Shown: in pieces, positions 1-7,495 of the stretch
How the letters are laid out: each line of letters opens with the position of its first letter
How positions within the stretch are numbered: position 1 is the first letter of the stretch
From: an uncultured Pelagibacteraceae bacterium
Lineage (GTDB): Bacteria > Pseudomonadota > Alphaproteobacteria > Pelagibacterales > Pelagibacteraceae
Assembly (NCBI GenBank): GCA_902513415.1
Contig: CABXMS010000010.1
Coordinates: forward strand, 1 to 15,370
DNA length: 15,370 nucleotides
Direction: 5' to 3'
Notes under the pieces: generated by a model
Seen by the model: the letters and a program-made list of their open reading frames with translations, nothing else
Told to the model about the DNA's origin: nothing
Database searches by the model: none
Position numbers and translations under genes: made by a program

Positions 1-2
1 TA

Positions 3-284
3 TTATTGAATGGTTGTCTTCAATCGACAGCCATGGTGGGCCCTTCTATTTCAGTAGCTGGAGGTGGAAGTATTTATCAAACAAGCCTAAGTTATACTGC
101 TGGAAAAATATTTGAAGAACAAACTGGAATGACAACAACTGAATTTGTAATTTCGACATTAGATAATAAAAATGAAAGAAGCGAAATTAAAGACAAAAAG
201 TTAAAAAACGATCTTTATAAACTTGTAAAATCAAATTTAGAGACAACAAGACAGAAGTTAATAATTAATTCAGATACAAATTAA
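3..284 (+). CDS. Small putative lipoprotein, 5' end cut by the window
   Basis: The reading frame is open to the left edge, so the gene probably starts before the window. The TTG at 6 is unlikely to be the real start. The first visible residues read LLNGC, which resembles the end of a lipoprotein signal peptide (lipobox with Gly-Cys). The mature protein would then begin at that cysteine, lipid-anchored in the envelope. What follows is a Gly/Ser-rich stretch (GPSISVAGGG), a helix-like stretch and a charged Lys/Glu-rich tail of about 40 residues. It resembles small conserved envelope lipoproteins of SAR11-type genomes whose function I do not know. The gene converges with the acetyltransferase gene, leaving 12 bases between them. 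The reading frame is fairly certain; the lipoprotein call is an inference from five residues. Confidence 0.6.
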   Translation, partial: LLNGCLQSTAMVGPSISVAGGGSIYQTSLSYTAGKIFEEQTGMTTTEFVISTLDNKNERSEIKDKKLKNDLYKLVKSNLETTRQKLIINSDTN

Positions 285-296
285 AGTTAATAATAT

Positions 297-752
297 TTAT
301 ATATCTATAGTAAAGTAACACGAATTTGGATCGTCTTTGTAATGGGCAAATGGACCACATTTTTTAAACCCAGAATTAGTAAATAGTTTTCTTGCAGGAG
401 CAAAAAAAATACCAGCACCAGTTTCAACACTTATTTTTTTAATATTTAAATTTTTTGCTTTTGAAATAAGATGGTTAATTATTTTAGAGCCATAACCTTT
501 GGCTTTAAATTTATCTGAAATACGAATCGATTTAAACTCTCCATGATCATTACTCAAAAACTTTAAGGCACCACAACCAATAAGTTTATCTTCATTCCAC
601 AAACTCCAAAATTTTATACTACTGTCTTTTAATCCTGGTATATCCAAAACATGAGTACTACCTTTAGGTGAAACCGATTTAAGTTCAACAAAATGTTTTG
701 TTAAAAGATCATTAACTTCTGGGTTGTCAAAGTTATTTTCTATTGATTTCAT
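297..752 (-). CDS. GNAT-family N-acetyltransferase
   Basis: A 151-residue protein, a normal length for a single GNAT domain, which moves an acetyl group from acetyl-CoA to an amine. The middle shows the family pattern: a strand ending in EFKSIRIS, then the acetyl-CoA pyrophosphate loop in the form KAKGYGSKIINHLI (about residues 83-96, R/Q-x-x-G-x-G/A type). The C-terminal part (LFTNSGFKKCGPF followed by YKDDPNSCYF) matches the small 'GPF..Y..DPNS' GNAT subgroup found widely in proteobacteria. The substrate cannot be read from the sequence. It is transcribed divergently from the SRAP gene across 58 bases. No Shine-Dalgarno sequence is visible before the start. Family certain, substrate unknown. 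Confidence 0.86.
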   Translation of the reverse strand: MKSIENNFDNPEVNDLLTKHFVELKSVSPKGSTHVLDIPGLKDSSIKFWSLWNEDKLIGCGALKFLSNDHGEFKSIRISDKFKAKGYGSKIINHLISKAKNLNIKKISVETGAGIFFAPARKLFTNSGFKKCGPFAHYKDDPNSCYFTIDI

Positions 753-810
753 AAAATAAAAAAAAATATATAATATAATTTAAAATTAAACCAAGAAATA
801 AATTAATATA
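753..810. promoter_or_regulatory. Divergent intergenic region with TATAAT boxes
   Basis: This 58-base A/T-only spacer lies between two divergent genes and must carry both promoters or overlap them. Two overlapping TATAAT hexamers occur on the + strand at 769-774 and 774-779, at a plausible distance from the start of the SRAP gene. In such AT-rich DNA these can arise by chance, and no clear -35 box is visible. Confidence 0.3.
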
Positions 811-1437
811 ATGTGTGGCAGATATGTAATAACAAACCCAGTTGCTAAAACAAAAAAGATTGTAAAATCTGCAATAAAAGTTGATGACATTGAAAACTAC
901 AATGCGCATCCATATCAAGAACTTCCAGTAATTAAAAAATATATAAATGGCAATACTTTAGAAAAGTTGAAATGGGGTATAGTTCCTTCGTGGGCCAAAA
1001 AAAAAGATTTTAAACCTCTTATAAATGCAAGATTAGAAACTATAAATGATAAATTTTCTTTTAAAAAACTAATTAAAATAACCAGATGTATTGTTGTTGC
1101 AGATGGATTTTATGAGTGGAAAAGAGATGAAAAAAGTAAAATTCCTTATTATCTTTTTAGAAAAGACAAAAAATTAATATTTATGGCAGCAATATATGCC
1201 AATAATCAATTTTGTATTATTACAGAAGAAGCAAAAAAAAATGTTATCGATATACACAATAGACAACCCGTTATATTAAATGAAAATAATATTAATAGTT
1301 ATTTAAACTTAGAATTAGAAGGATCTGATTTTTTAAAGCAAGCAAAAAAACCAGAATTGGAATTTCATGAAATATCTAAAGATGTTAATAAACCTAATAA
1401 CAACAGTATATCTTTAATTCAAAATGTAAAAAATTAA
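811..1437 (+). CDS. yedK: SOS response-associated peptidase (SRAP, YedK/HMCES family)
   Basis: SRAP proteins protect abasic sites in single-stranded DNA by forming a covalent thiazolidine link through the cysteine exposed when the initiator Met is removed. All hallmark residues are present: Cys2 in the N-terminal MCGRY, Asn72 in INARLET, Glu102 in DGFYEWK, and His149 in IHNRQPVIL (the HxRMP-type motif, here with Gln in place of the usual Met). Because Cys2 must directly follow the initiator Met, the start at 811 is secure. The length of 208 residues is normal. The 3' end overlaps the convergent MBL-fold gene by 24 bases. No LexA box was recognised upstream, so SOS control is not shown here despite the family name. 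Confidence 0.95.
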   Translation: MCGRYVITNPVAKTKKIVKSAIKVDDIENYNAHPYQELPVIKKYINGNTLEKLKWGIVPSWAKKKDFKPLINARLETINDKFSFKKLIKITRCIVVADGFYEWKRDEKSKIPYYLFRKDKKLIFMAAIYANNQFCIITEEAKKNVIDIHNRQPVILNENNINSYLNLELEGSDFLKQAKKPELEFHEISKDVNKPNNNSISLIQNVKN

Positions 1438-2436
1438 TTTTTTAATTATTTTACTCAAAGGTTCAACTTGTCCAATTTTAAAAATAATTGCATCATTAGA
1501 ATTATATCCATATTGACTTGAAGAATCTTTAAATCGTTTTGGTGGATCAAGTATTGGTTCTAGAGATAGGACTACAGTTCCCCAATGCATACCTAAAACT
1601 TTTTTGCTTTTTAAATCTTGACCTATATTCAATGCTTCTTCTGGATTAGTGTGATAAATGGACTGATCTTTTCTAGGTGACATTGGGTAAAAATTATAAG
1701 CTCCTATATTAATAAAAGTTAAGTCAATAGGACCATATTTATTTCCAATTTCCTTATAAATATTTCCATAACCTGTATCACAAGCGAAAAAAATTTTTTT
1801 GTCTTTATATTCAATTAAAAAACTACCCCAAAGAGTTTTGTTAGTATCCCACAAACCTCTCTTAGACCAGTGGATGGCAGGCATAAAAGTAATTTTTAAT
1901 TCATTTACTTTTATTTCATCATACCAATCCATTTCATTTACATCAGAAAAACCGTTTCTAGTGAAATATCTTCCAAGTTTTAAAGGAGCTAAAATTTTAG
2001 CTTTTTTATATGGAAATCTTTGTATAGTTCTAGTGCTTAAATGATCATAATGATTGTGAGTTAAGAGAAATAAATTTATCTCTGGTAAATCTTTAAGATC
2101 AATAGCAGGATCTACATATCTTTTAGGACCAAATATTAAGGGACCCATATTTTTTTCAAAAATAGGATCTGTAATAATAGTTGTATTACCAAGTTTAATT
2201 AAAAAAGTAGCATGTCCTATCCATGCAACATAATCATTATTAATATTATTATCTAAACTTTTTAAAACTTCTTTTTTATTTATTGAATGATCTTGAGGAA
2301 TTTGCATATTTAACTTTCTTTTTTCCTCATTAAATATTTTAAAACTCCAATTAAATGAAGAATTTTCCAACCGAGGAGATCCAGCGGGGTTCCTAAAAGT
2401 TCCGTCAGGTAAATGGTGAAAAGGTTTATTTTCCAT
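1414..2436 (-). CDS. Metallo-beta-lactamase-fold hydrolase, NAPE-PLD/UlaG-like
   Basis: A 340-residue MBL-fold protein with the full set of metal ligands: THNHYDH at 126-132 (His127, His129, Asp131, His132), His189 in PAIHWS, Asp220 in FACDTG and His284 in GMHWGT. The N-terminus (HHLPDGTFRNP), WIGHATFLI near residue 72 and the ITDPIF strand after it match the bacterial branch related to N-acylphosphatidylethanolamine phospholipase D. Members act as phosphodiesterases or lactonases, and bacterial substrates are mostly unknown. No signal peptide is visible, so it is probably cytoplasmic. It lies 68 bases downstream of purK on the same strand and could be read through from purEK, but its function gives no obvious link to purine synthesis. 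Fold and metal site are certain; substrate unknown. Confidence 0.9.
   Translation of the reverse strand: MENKPFHHLPDGTFRNPAGSPRLENSSFNWSFKIFNEEKRKLNMQIPQDHSINKKEVLKSLDNNINNDYVAWIGHATFLIKLGNTTIITDPIFEKNMGPLIFGPKRYVDPAIDLKDLPEINLFLLTHNHYDHLSTRTIQRFPYKKAKILAPLKLGRYFTRNGFSDVNEMDWYDEIKVNELKITFMPAIHWSKRGLWDTNKTLWGSFLIEYKDKKIFFACDTGYGNIYKEIGNKYGPIDLTFINIGAYNFYPMSPRKDQSIYHTNPEEALNIGQDLKSKKVLGMHWGTVVLSLEPILDPPKRFKDSSSQYGYNSNDAIIFKIGQVEPLSKIIKKLIFYILN
1427..1444. terminator. AT-only palindrome at a convergent gene junction
   Basis: An 18-base perfect palindrome (A6, TTAA, T6, flanked by T and A) sits at the convergent junction, overlapping both stop regions. It could fold as a six-pair A/U hairpin followed by U residues in either direction, and so act as a weak bidirectional terminator. 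In DNA this AT-rich it may be incidental. Confidence 0.28.
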
Positions 2437-2474
2437 ACTGTTTGTTAGATTAATATATAATAAAAAAATATAAT

Positions 2475-2490
2475 AAAAAAAAATTTTTTT
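2475..2490 (-). terminator. Possible weak terminator downstream of purK
   Basis: A9 followed by T7 lies in the 68-base spacer between purK and the MBL gene. It reads as an A-run then a T-run on both strands and could fold into a weak A/U stem. There is no GC-containing stem, so read-through into the MBL gene is equally plausible. The spacer also contains several TATAAT/TATTAT-like words that could serve as a promoter for the MBL gene. Confidence 0.2.
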
Positions 2491-2504
2491 CTCATTTAAG
2501 TATC

Positions 2505-3551
2505 TTATTTTTCAATAATTGTTAAATGACCCATTTTCCTTTTTTTTTGTATTTCTTTTTTCAGGTAATCAAAAAAAAATTCATTATCATTAAATTTTCT
2601 ATTTCTATAAGTGGTAATATTGTCACCAATTAAATTTATCATTTTTGCATTATACATTTTTTTAGTTTGAATTTTTTCAAGCCCACATACAGCCCTTATA
2701 TGATTTTCAAATTGACTTACATTGTGAGAATTTATTGTAAGATGACCTGAATTATGAACACGAGGAGCGATCTCATTAACATATAACTTATTATTTTCAT
2801 CAATAAAATATTCAACACATAATGTTCCTATATAATTTAATTTTTCAGCAATTAATTTTGCCCAACTTATTGATTTATTATATATCTCATTGTTTATAAC
2901 GGCAGGAATCTTAGATTCAATTAATATTTGATCTTCATGAAAGTTTTCTATTGGATCATAAATTTCATACATCTCATTTCCAAATCTTGTTATAATGACT
3001 GAAATCTCTTTTTTTAAATTTACTATTTTTTCTAAAACATACTCTTTTTCAAAATCTGGGCTAATTTCATCTAACTTTTCAATCGAATCAATTTTGATTT
3101 GTCCCTTACCATCATAACCCAAAGTACATGTCTTTAAAATTCCAGGGATTAAATTTAAGTTTAATTTTAAATCATTTTTAGATTTAATCTTTACATATGG
3201 AGTTGTTACAACATTTATTGAATTTAAAAATTTTTTTTCAGTAAATCTATTTTGTACTATCTTATTTATTTTTGGATCAGGCAAAACTTTTTTAGTTTCA
3301 TTAATTTTATTTAATGTATAGTAAGGTATATTTTCAAATTCATAAGTAACCAAATCAACTTTATCGATAAATTCACTTATTTTTTTTTTATCATCATAAT
3401 TTGCATATATGAATCCATCAGCAAACTTTTTTGCAGGTGCATATGGATCATCACTAAAGATTATTGTTTTAATATTAATTTTTTTTGCTGCATCCGCCAG
3501 CATGCTTCCTAATTGACCACCACCGATTATTCCAAGAACAGGTAAAGGCAT
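2505..3551 (-). CDS. purK: 5-(carboxyamino)imidazole ribonucleotide synthase (PurK)
   Basis: PurK is an ATP-grasp enzyme that couples ATP and bicarbonate to aminoimidazole ribonucleotide, giving N5-CAIR in de novo purine synthesis. The N-terminus shows the nucleotide-binding signature LGIIGGGQLGSMLADAA. It is followed by the characteristic TYEFENIPY near residue 90, a GYDGKGQ loop near 145, the ATP-grasp metal-binding region CVEYFID...LYVNEIAPRVHNSGH (about 243-269) and the C-terminal HIRAVCGL. Its 348 residues fall within the family range. The start lies one base after the purE stop (TAA-C-ATG), so the two are co-transcribed and probably translationally coupled. The call is secure. Confidence 0.97.
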   Translation of the reverse strand: MPLPVLGIIGGGQLGSMLADAAKKINIKTIIFSDDPYAPAKKFADGFIYANYDDKKKISEFIDKVDLVTYEFENIPYYTLNKINETKKVLPDPKINKIVQNRFTEKKFLNSINVVTTPYVKIKSKNDLKLNLNLIPGILKTCTLGYDGKGQIKIDSIEKLDEISPDFEKEYVLEKIVNLKKEISVIITRFGNEMYEIYDPIENFHEDQILIESKIPAVINNEIYNKSISWAKLIAEKLNYIGTLCVEYFIDENNKLYVNEIAPRVHNSGHLTINSHNVSQFENHIRAVCGLEKIQTKKMYNAKMINLIGDNITTYRNRKFNDNEFFFDYLKKEIQKKRKMGHLTIIEK

Positions 3552-3552
3552 G

Positions 3553-4047
3553 TTATTTAGGTTTTTTATTAACTGATTTAGACTGTTTTGATCTCCAAAG
3601 ATTTAAATTTTTTCTTATTTTTTTATTTCCAATTGCAATTATAGATGACGCTAATAAACCAGCATTAATTGCTCCATTTTTTCCAATAGCCACTGTCCCC
3701 ACTGGAATTCCTTTTGGCATTTGAACAATTGACAACAAGCTATCTAAACCTTTTAACTTTTTGCTTTCTATGGGAACTCCTATTACAGGTAAACTTGTTA
3801 ACGACGCAATCATACCTGGCAAATGAGCAGATCCGCCTGCACCAGCAATTATAACAGAAATATTGTTCTTTTCGGCGTTTTTTGCAAATTTATACATACG
3901 ATCAGGTGTTCTGTGAGCAGATATAATGTTAGTTTCATATTTAATTTTTAAAACTTTAAGTACATTTTCGCAAAATTTCATAGTTGAATTGTCAGACTGA
4001 CTACCCATAACTATCGCCACTTTAGATTTGTTTACTTTAATTTTCAT
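3553..4047 (-). CDS. purE: N5-carboxyaminoimidazole ribonucleotide mutase (PurE)
   Basis: Class I PurE moves the carboxyl group of N5-CAIR (the PurK product) to C4, giving CAIR. The protein shows MGSQSD (about 14-19), SAHRTP (about 43-48) with the catalytic His, and [12 protein letters not shown] (about 68-79). It also has the following LPVIGVPI and [17 protein letters not shown] segments that build the octamer active site. At 164 residues it is typical. It is the first gene of the pair: transcription runs purE then purK, consistent with use of the two-enzyme bacterial route. The C-terminal tail is Lys-rich. Confidence 0.97.
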   Translation of the reverse strand: MKIKVNKSKVAIVMGSQSDNSTMKFCENVLKVLKIKYETNIISAHRTPDRMYKFAKNAEKNNISVIIAGAGGSAHLPGMIASLTSLPVIGVPIESKKLKGLDSLLSIVQMPKGIPVGTVAIGKNGAINAGLLASSIIAIGNKKIRKNLNLWRSKQSKSVNKKPK

Positions 4048-4079
4048 ATATATGTTTTAATATCAAAAAATAAGTTACT

Positions 4080-4085
4080 ATTATA
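4080..4085 (-). promoter_or_regulatory. Candidate -10 box for purEK in the divergent spacer
   Basis: On the minus strand these bases read TATAAT, about 32 bases before the purE start, which would give a leader of roughly 25 bases. The whole divergent spacer (4048-4094) is only 47 bases, so the promoters of purEK and of the dipeptidase-like operon must overlap. A -35 box for purE would lie inside the opposite gene, and I see no good match there. Confidence 0.33.
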
Positions 4086-4094
4086 TCTAATTAT

Positions 4095-5063
4095 ATGAAT
4101 TATAAAATTGATAACCTTCAATATTGTAATTGGTCAAGAGAAGTTTTTCAAATAAATAGAGAAGCCGAACTAGATGCCGTTCATGTTACAGTGGTATATC
4201 ATGAAGATTATGATGAATTTTTAAAAAAAATCAAAGAGTGGAATCGACATTTTAAAGAAAATTCTGATCTAATTTTTTTAGGTAAAGATTATAAAGATAT
4301 AGAAAAAGCAAAATTAGAAAAAAAAACAGCAATTTTTTTTGGTTTTCAAAATTGTTCTCCAATAGAAGATAATATTAATTTAATTGAAAAAGTACACGAA
4401 CACGGTTGTAGATTTATGCAGCTCACATACAACAATCAATCTCTATTAGCCACAGGGTGTTATGAAAAAAATGATAGTGGAGTAACCAATTTTGGAAAAG
4501 AAGCGATTAAAGAAATGAATAGAGTGGGCATTGTAATTGATATGTCTCATTCAGCTGAAAAAAGTACTTTAGATGCAATAGAAATAAGTGAAAAACCAAT
4601 TGCAATTACACATGCCAATCCATCTTTTTGGTATAGTGCAAAAAGAAATAAATCTAATGATATTTTAAAAAATTTAGCCAGCAGCGGAGGTATGTTGGGA
4701 CTATCTCTTTATGCACATCATTTAAAAGATGGATCAAATTGTACGATTGAAAGTTTTTGTGAAATGACAGCAAAAACTGCTGAAATTATAGGTGTAAAAA
4801 ATTTAGGAATAGGATCTGATCTTTGTTTAAACCAGCCGGATAGTGTTGTGGAATGGATGAGAAATGGTACTTGGTCTAAATCTAAAAATTATGGGGAAGG
4901 ATCAAAAAATAAAGCTGGTTTTCCAAAACAACCCGAATGGTTCATAGACGCAAGAGGATTTAAAAATTTGTATGTTGGATTAAAAAAAGTAGGCTTTAAT
5001 GAAACCGAAGTTAATGATATTTTAGGAAATAATTGGTTTAATTTTTACAAAGAAATAAATTAA
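4095..5063 (+). CDS. Peptidase M19 (renal dipeptidase)-like protein with altered metal site
   Basis: The 322-residue sequence follows the M19 amidohydrolase barrel. It has AIFFGFQN (about 79-86), a HEHGCRFMQLTYN segment (about 101-113), VIDMSHSAEKST with His152, PIAITHAN with His173, GMLGLSLYA, and LGIGSD with Asp242. It ends with the usual C-terminal ILGNNWFNFY, corresponding to the family's 'GGNfLRv'. By eye, the family's N-terminal HxD pair falls on Leu8 and Tyr10 of IDNLQYCNW, and the bridging Glu is Gln85. Three of the usual zinc ligands are thus missing while the second-metal His pair remains. No signal peptide is seen, so it is cytoplasmic. M19 homologues also sit beside dimethylglycine-catabolism genes in Pseudomonas, so the role may be in small-molecule metabolism, not dipeptide cleavage. 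The stop overlaps the next start (TAATG). Confidence 0.85.
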   Translation: MNYKIDNLQYCNWSREVFQINREAELDAVHVTVVYHEDYDEFLKKIKEWNRHFKENSDLIFLGKDYKDIEKAKLEKKTAIFFGFQNCSPIEDNINLIEKVHEHGCRFMQLTYNNQSLLATGCYEKNDSGVTNFGKEAIKEMNRVGIVIDMSHSAEKSTLDAIEISEKPIAITHANPSFWYSAKRNKSNDILKNLASSGGMLGLSLYAHHLKDGSNCTIESFCEMTAKTAEIIGVKNLGIGSDLCLNQPDSVVEWMRNGTWSKSKNYGEGSKNKAGFPKQPEWFIDARGFKNLYVGLKKVGFNETEVNDILGNNWFNFYKEIN

Positions 5064-6724
5064 TGAAAATAGAATTAAGAAATCCAAATATAGTGATGAA
5101 ATTATCTAAACTAGGATCTTTTCATCAATCAAAACTTTCTTTTTTAAGATCTTTTTTAAAAGAATTTAAAGATTGGGATTATAGTCGCGATTTATTCGAA
5201 TTAGATGATAAAGGTTATGGGAAAGCAGTATATTCATTTAAGAAAAATAATAGAATTTATTCTTTAGCATGTTTTGCTAATAAAATAAATAATAGTGAGA
5301 GATCAGATAGAGTAATTGCTACTAAATGGGATGCTTCATTTGTTCTTTACGATGGAATACCTACAAAAAAAGATTTATATAGACTTTCTGAAAATGTGCC
5401 CAAGCAAGAAGTGGGAAGATTATCATATAAAGAATTAACTTTATCAAGAGCCAATAAATCCATAAGAGTTTTTGACCATGTGGTTGAATGTCTTTCAAGC
5501 GGCAAACAACCTGACACTAAAATTCTTTCCGAAGTTGGTTACTTGTATAGAACAACAGCAGTTTACGGATCAGGAAAATTTGGTTTAGCAGATAGATTTA
5601 GATTAAAAAACCGTAAAGAAATATATGGACCTTTTAGGTTGGAAATGATGTTGGTTTACTTGGTAAGACAATTTACTTTTGATCAAGTAAATCATATTGC
5701 AAAAAATAAAAGTCCCAGACAAGCAGTAGAACTAGATAGTAAAATTTGCAGAAATTTAGGAATAGGAAATTCCACAGGATTAGGAATGGCTCCATTTATT
5801 GTAAATCATCCAACATTGTTAAATAATTGGATAGAAGCAAGAGAAAAAGCATTAAAAAAAGTAAGAGAAATAAAAAAAACAAATGAAAATGATGTGAATA
5901 TTTTTAAAAAATGTTTGAAAAAATCATTAAAAAACATCACTTCATGGAATACAGATAGCGAATATCAACAGAAAAAAATAAAACAATTAATTATTGATTT
6001 AAACAAATTTATTAATTTTGTTGAAAAAAACGATTGTTTTAATAAAGAATTTCCTTTTAATTTATTATACTTGTGGTGTGAAAAAAATCTAAATGATGAG
6101 TGTATTGAATATTTGGTTTCACTAATGATGGAACCTTATGATGATATTATTAATCCACTAGTTAAACAAATGAGTTCTGAGGAAGAAAAATATTTTAATA
6201 TTCCTACACAAAGAAATATAGAAGATTTAAGAAATATTTTAGAAAATAAATATTCTGAAATATTGAAAATAGACTTTTCAAAAAAGGAAAATAATCAAAA
6301 CTTCTGGTTTATTTCAAAAAATAAAGAAGAGCCAAGAGTAGCAAACAGATATGAGGAAAAAGGATCTGAATTGGAACAGCCACTTGCAATTGCAAGAGAT
6401 ATTAAAAAACTTTATGAAAGAATATCAACTTTAAAAAATGGATTACCAATTGGAAAATTTTTAAATGATAACAACGATCTTAGACATGTTGTTAGAAGGG
6501 CTTTTATAGTTGAAAATTTTCCATATTCAGAAATTCAGGATAATACTATTGGTTCAAATTTAATGCCTATAGAAATGTTGAGATTAAAACTTTCTTTTTT
6601 TGGAGCAGTTAAATTTGATCCTAAATCAGACAAATGGGTTAGAATTTGTATGTTTCAAGGAGCACCATTACCACATGAATTAAAATCATTTGATGACTAC
6701 TGGGTATATAATTCTTTAAACTAA
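5063..6724 (+). CDS. Conserved-looking protein of unknown function, 553 residues
   Basis: I do not recognise this protein. It has no signal peptide or membrane segment, so it is probably cytoplasmic. It is rich in Lys, Asn and aromatics. Glycine- and charge-rich stretches that look like conserved cores are YRTTAVYGSGKFGLADR (about 162-178), GPFRLEMMLVYLVRQF (about 189-204), LGIGNSTGLGMAPF (about 232-245, a loop that could bind a phosphate or cofactor), EEPRVANRYE (about 421-430) and a C-terminal FQGAPLPHEL. The middle (about 265-400) is Lys/Glu/Asn-rich, probably helical and likely less conserved. Both ends overlap neighbours by one base (TAATG at 5061-5065 and 6722-6726), which argues for coupled, stoichiometric synthesis with the M19-like protein and the DUF3726-like protein. 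A partner role in one complex is an inference. Confidence 0.8.
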   Translation: MKIELRNPNIVMKLSKLGSFHQSKLSFLRSFLKEFKDWDYSRDLFELDDKGYGKAVYSFKKNNRIYSLACFANKINNSERSDRVIATKWDASFVLYDGIPTKKDLYRLSENVPKQEVGRLSYKELTLSRANKSIRVFDHVVECLSSGKQPDTKILSEVGYLYRTTAVYGSGKFGLADRFRLKNRKEIYGPFRLEMMLVYLVRQFTFDQVNHIAKNKSPRQAVELDSKICRNLGIGNSTGLGMAPFIVNHPTLLNNWIEAREKALKKVREIKKTNENDVNIFKKCLKKSLKNITSWNTDSEYQQKKIKQLIIDLNKFINFVEKNDCFNKEFPFNLLYLWCEKNLNDECIEYLVSLMMEPYDDIINPLVKQMSSEEEKYFNIPTQRNIEDLRNILENKYSEILKIDFSKKENNQNFWFISKNKEEPRVANRYEEKGSELEQPLAIARDIKKLYERISTLKNGLPIGKFLNDNNDLRHVVRRAFIVENFPYSEIQDNTIGSNLMPIEMLRLKLSFFGAVKFDPKSDKWVRICMFQGAPLPHELKSFDDYWVYNSLN

Positions 6725-7335
6725 TGAGAAGCTTAAGCGAAATAGATACAACAGCAAAAAGAGCAACCAAAGCAATCGGTTATTCATGGGGCATTGCAGA
6801 AGAAGTTGGAAAAAATATTAGGTTACTTGAATTATTTGGTTTGCCAGGTTTAAAAAACTTAAACGATTTTTTTAAGGTTTATAAAAAAAAACAATTTCAA
6901 ACAATCGGTCTAATAAACAAAGTAAATGAATCTAATAAAATTTCTTACTGCCCTATTACATTGGGAATTAATTTTTTAGATCAAATTAATTTAATTTCTG
7001 AGATTAAAGAAATTAAATTTATAAATGTTGCCTATCCTTTATTATTTTTACCTTTTGTTAGTAGAGTTTCAGAGATAATTGGAAAAAGAATATTTTTAAA
7101 AATGGATCAAAATGAATTTCTTCTAAACTTTAATCAATCTATAAATTCAAATTTTTTAAAAAACGATATTATTAAACAAGTAAATAAAATAGATTTAATA
7201 TTGTATGAAAATGATAATACTTTTAATAATTCAGAATGGGAAGAGCTTTACAAGTTATCAGAAGATACGTTCGTAGAAGAAAGTAACAGTTCAAAATTAA
7301 ACGCTGCAGGTGCTGGACTAATAGATAATGACTAA
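6724..7335 (+). CDS. DUF3726-like protein
   Basis: A 203-residue protein whose N-terminus (SLSEIDTTAKRATKAIGYSW then GIAEEVGKN) and C-terminus (AAGAGLIDND) fit my recollection of the DUF3726 family. That family typically opens with SLNEIE...A.RGAG..WG.AEEAG and closes with GAGAGL.DND. The middle is divergent and AT-biased, with a hydrophobic segment around 100-118 (INVAYPLLFLPFVSRVSEI) that is more likely buried than membrane-spanning. The function of the family is unknown to me. The start overlaps the stop of the 553-residue protein by one base, and its last eight bases overlap the start of the small zinc-ribbon gene. Family assignment is from memory of the terminal motifs. Confidence 0.72.
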   Translation: MRSLSEIDTTAKRATKAIGYSWGIAEEVGKNIRLLELFGLPGLKNLNDFFKVYKKKQFQTIGLINKVNESNKISYCPITLGINFLDQINLISEIKEIKFINVAYPLLFLPFVSRVSEIIGKRIFLKMDQNEFLLNFNQSINSNFLKNDIIKQVNKIDLILYENDNTFNNSEWEELYKLSEDTFVEESNSSKLNAAGAGLIDND

Positions 7336-7495
7336 AAATAAAGATGAAAAAATAAAAGAAGTTAATTTTGAAGATTTAAATAATATATGTGAAGAGTGTA
7401 ACAAACAACATGAGAGCGTTTCTCAGAATATTATTTTAACAGGTTTTAAATTATGTGAGTCTTGTAGAATTTCAAAAACCTTTTTTCCAATCTAG
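7328..7495 (+). CDS. 55-residue zinc-ribbon protein
   Basis: A short gene starting ATG at 7328, inside the end of the DUF3726-like gene (8-base overlap, +1 frame), and ending TAG at 7493-7495. The product has an acidic/Lys-rich N-terminus (MTKNKDEKIKEVNFEDL) and then two Cys pairs, C21-x-x-C24 (CEEC) and C43-x-x-C46 (CESC), 18 residues apart: a classic four-cysteine zinc-ribbon spacing. His28 lies between them. The overlap, the same strand and the intact frame to a stop that abuts the next gene support it as a real fourth member of the operon. It could be a metal-binding subunit or scaffold of a complex formed by the upstream products. Function unknown. It lacks a Shine-Dalgarno site, as expected for a coupled gene. 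Confidence 0.72.
   Translation: MTKNKDEKIKEVNFEDLNNICEECNKQHESVSQNIILTGFKLCESCRISKTFFPI

Noticed and set aside
733..918. Open frame on the minus strand across the divergent spacer and the 5' end of the SRAP gene.
   Set aside because: It is a low-complexity Phe/Tyr/Ile-rich translation of AT-rich DNA opposite a well-supported SRAP start.
1799..2044. Plus-strand frame inside the MBL-fold gene.
   Set aside because: It lies antisense to a gene with all metal-binding motifs intact, and the product shows no family features.
3485..3724. Plus-strand frame spanning the purE/purK junction.
   Set aside because: Antisense shadow of two unmistakable purine genes.
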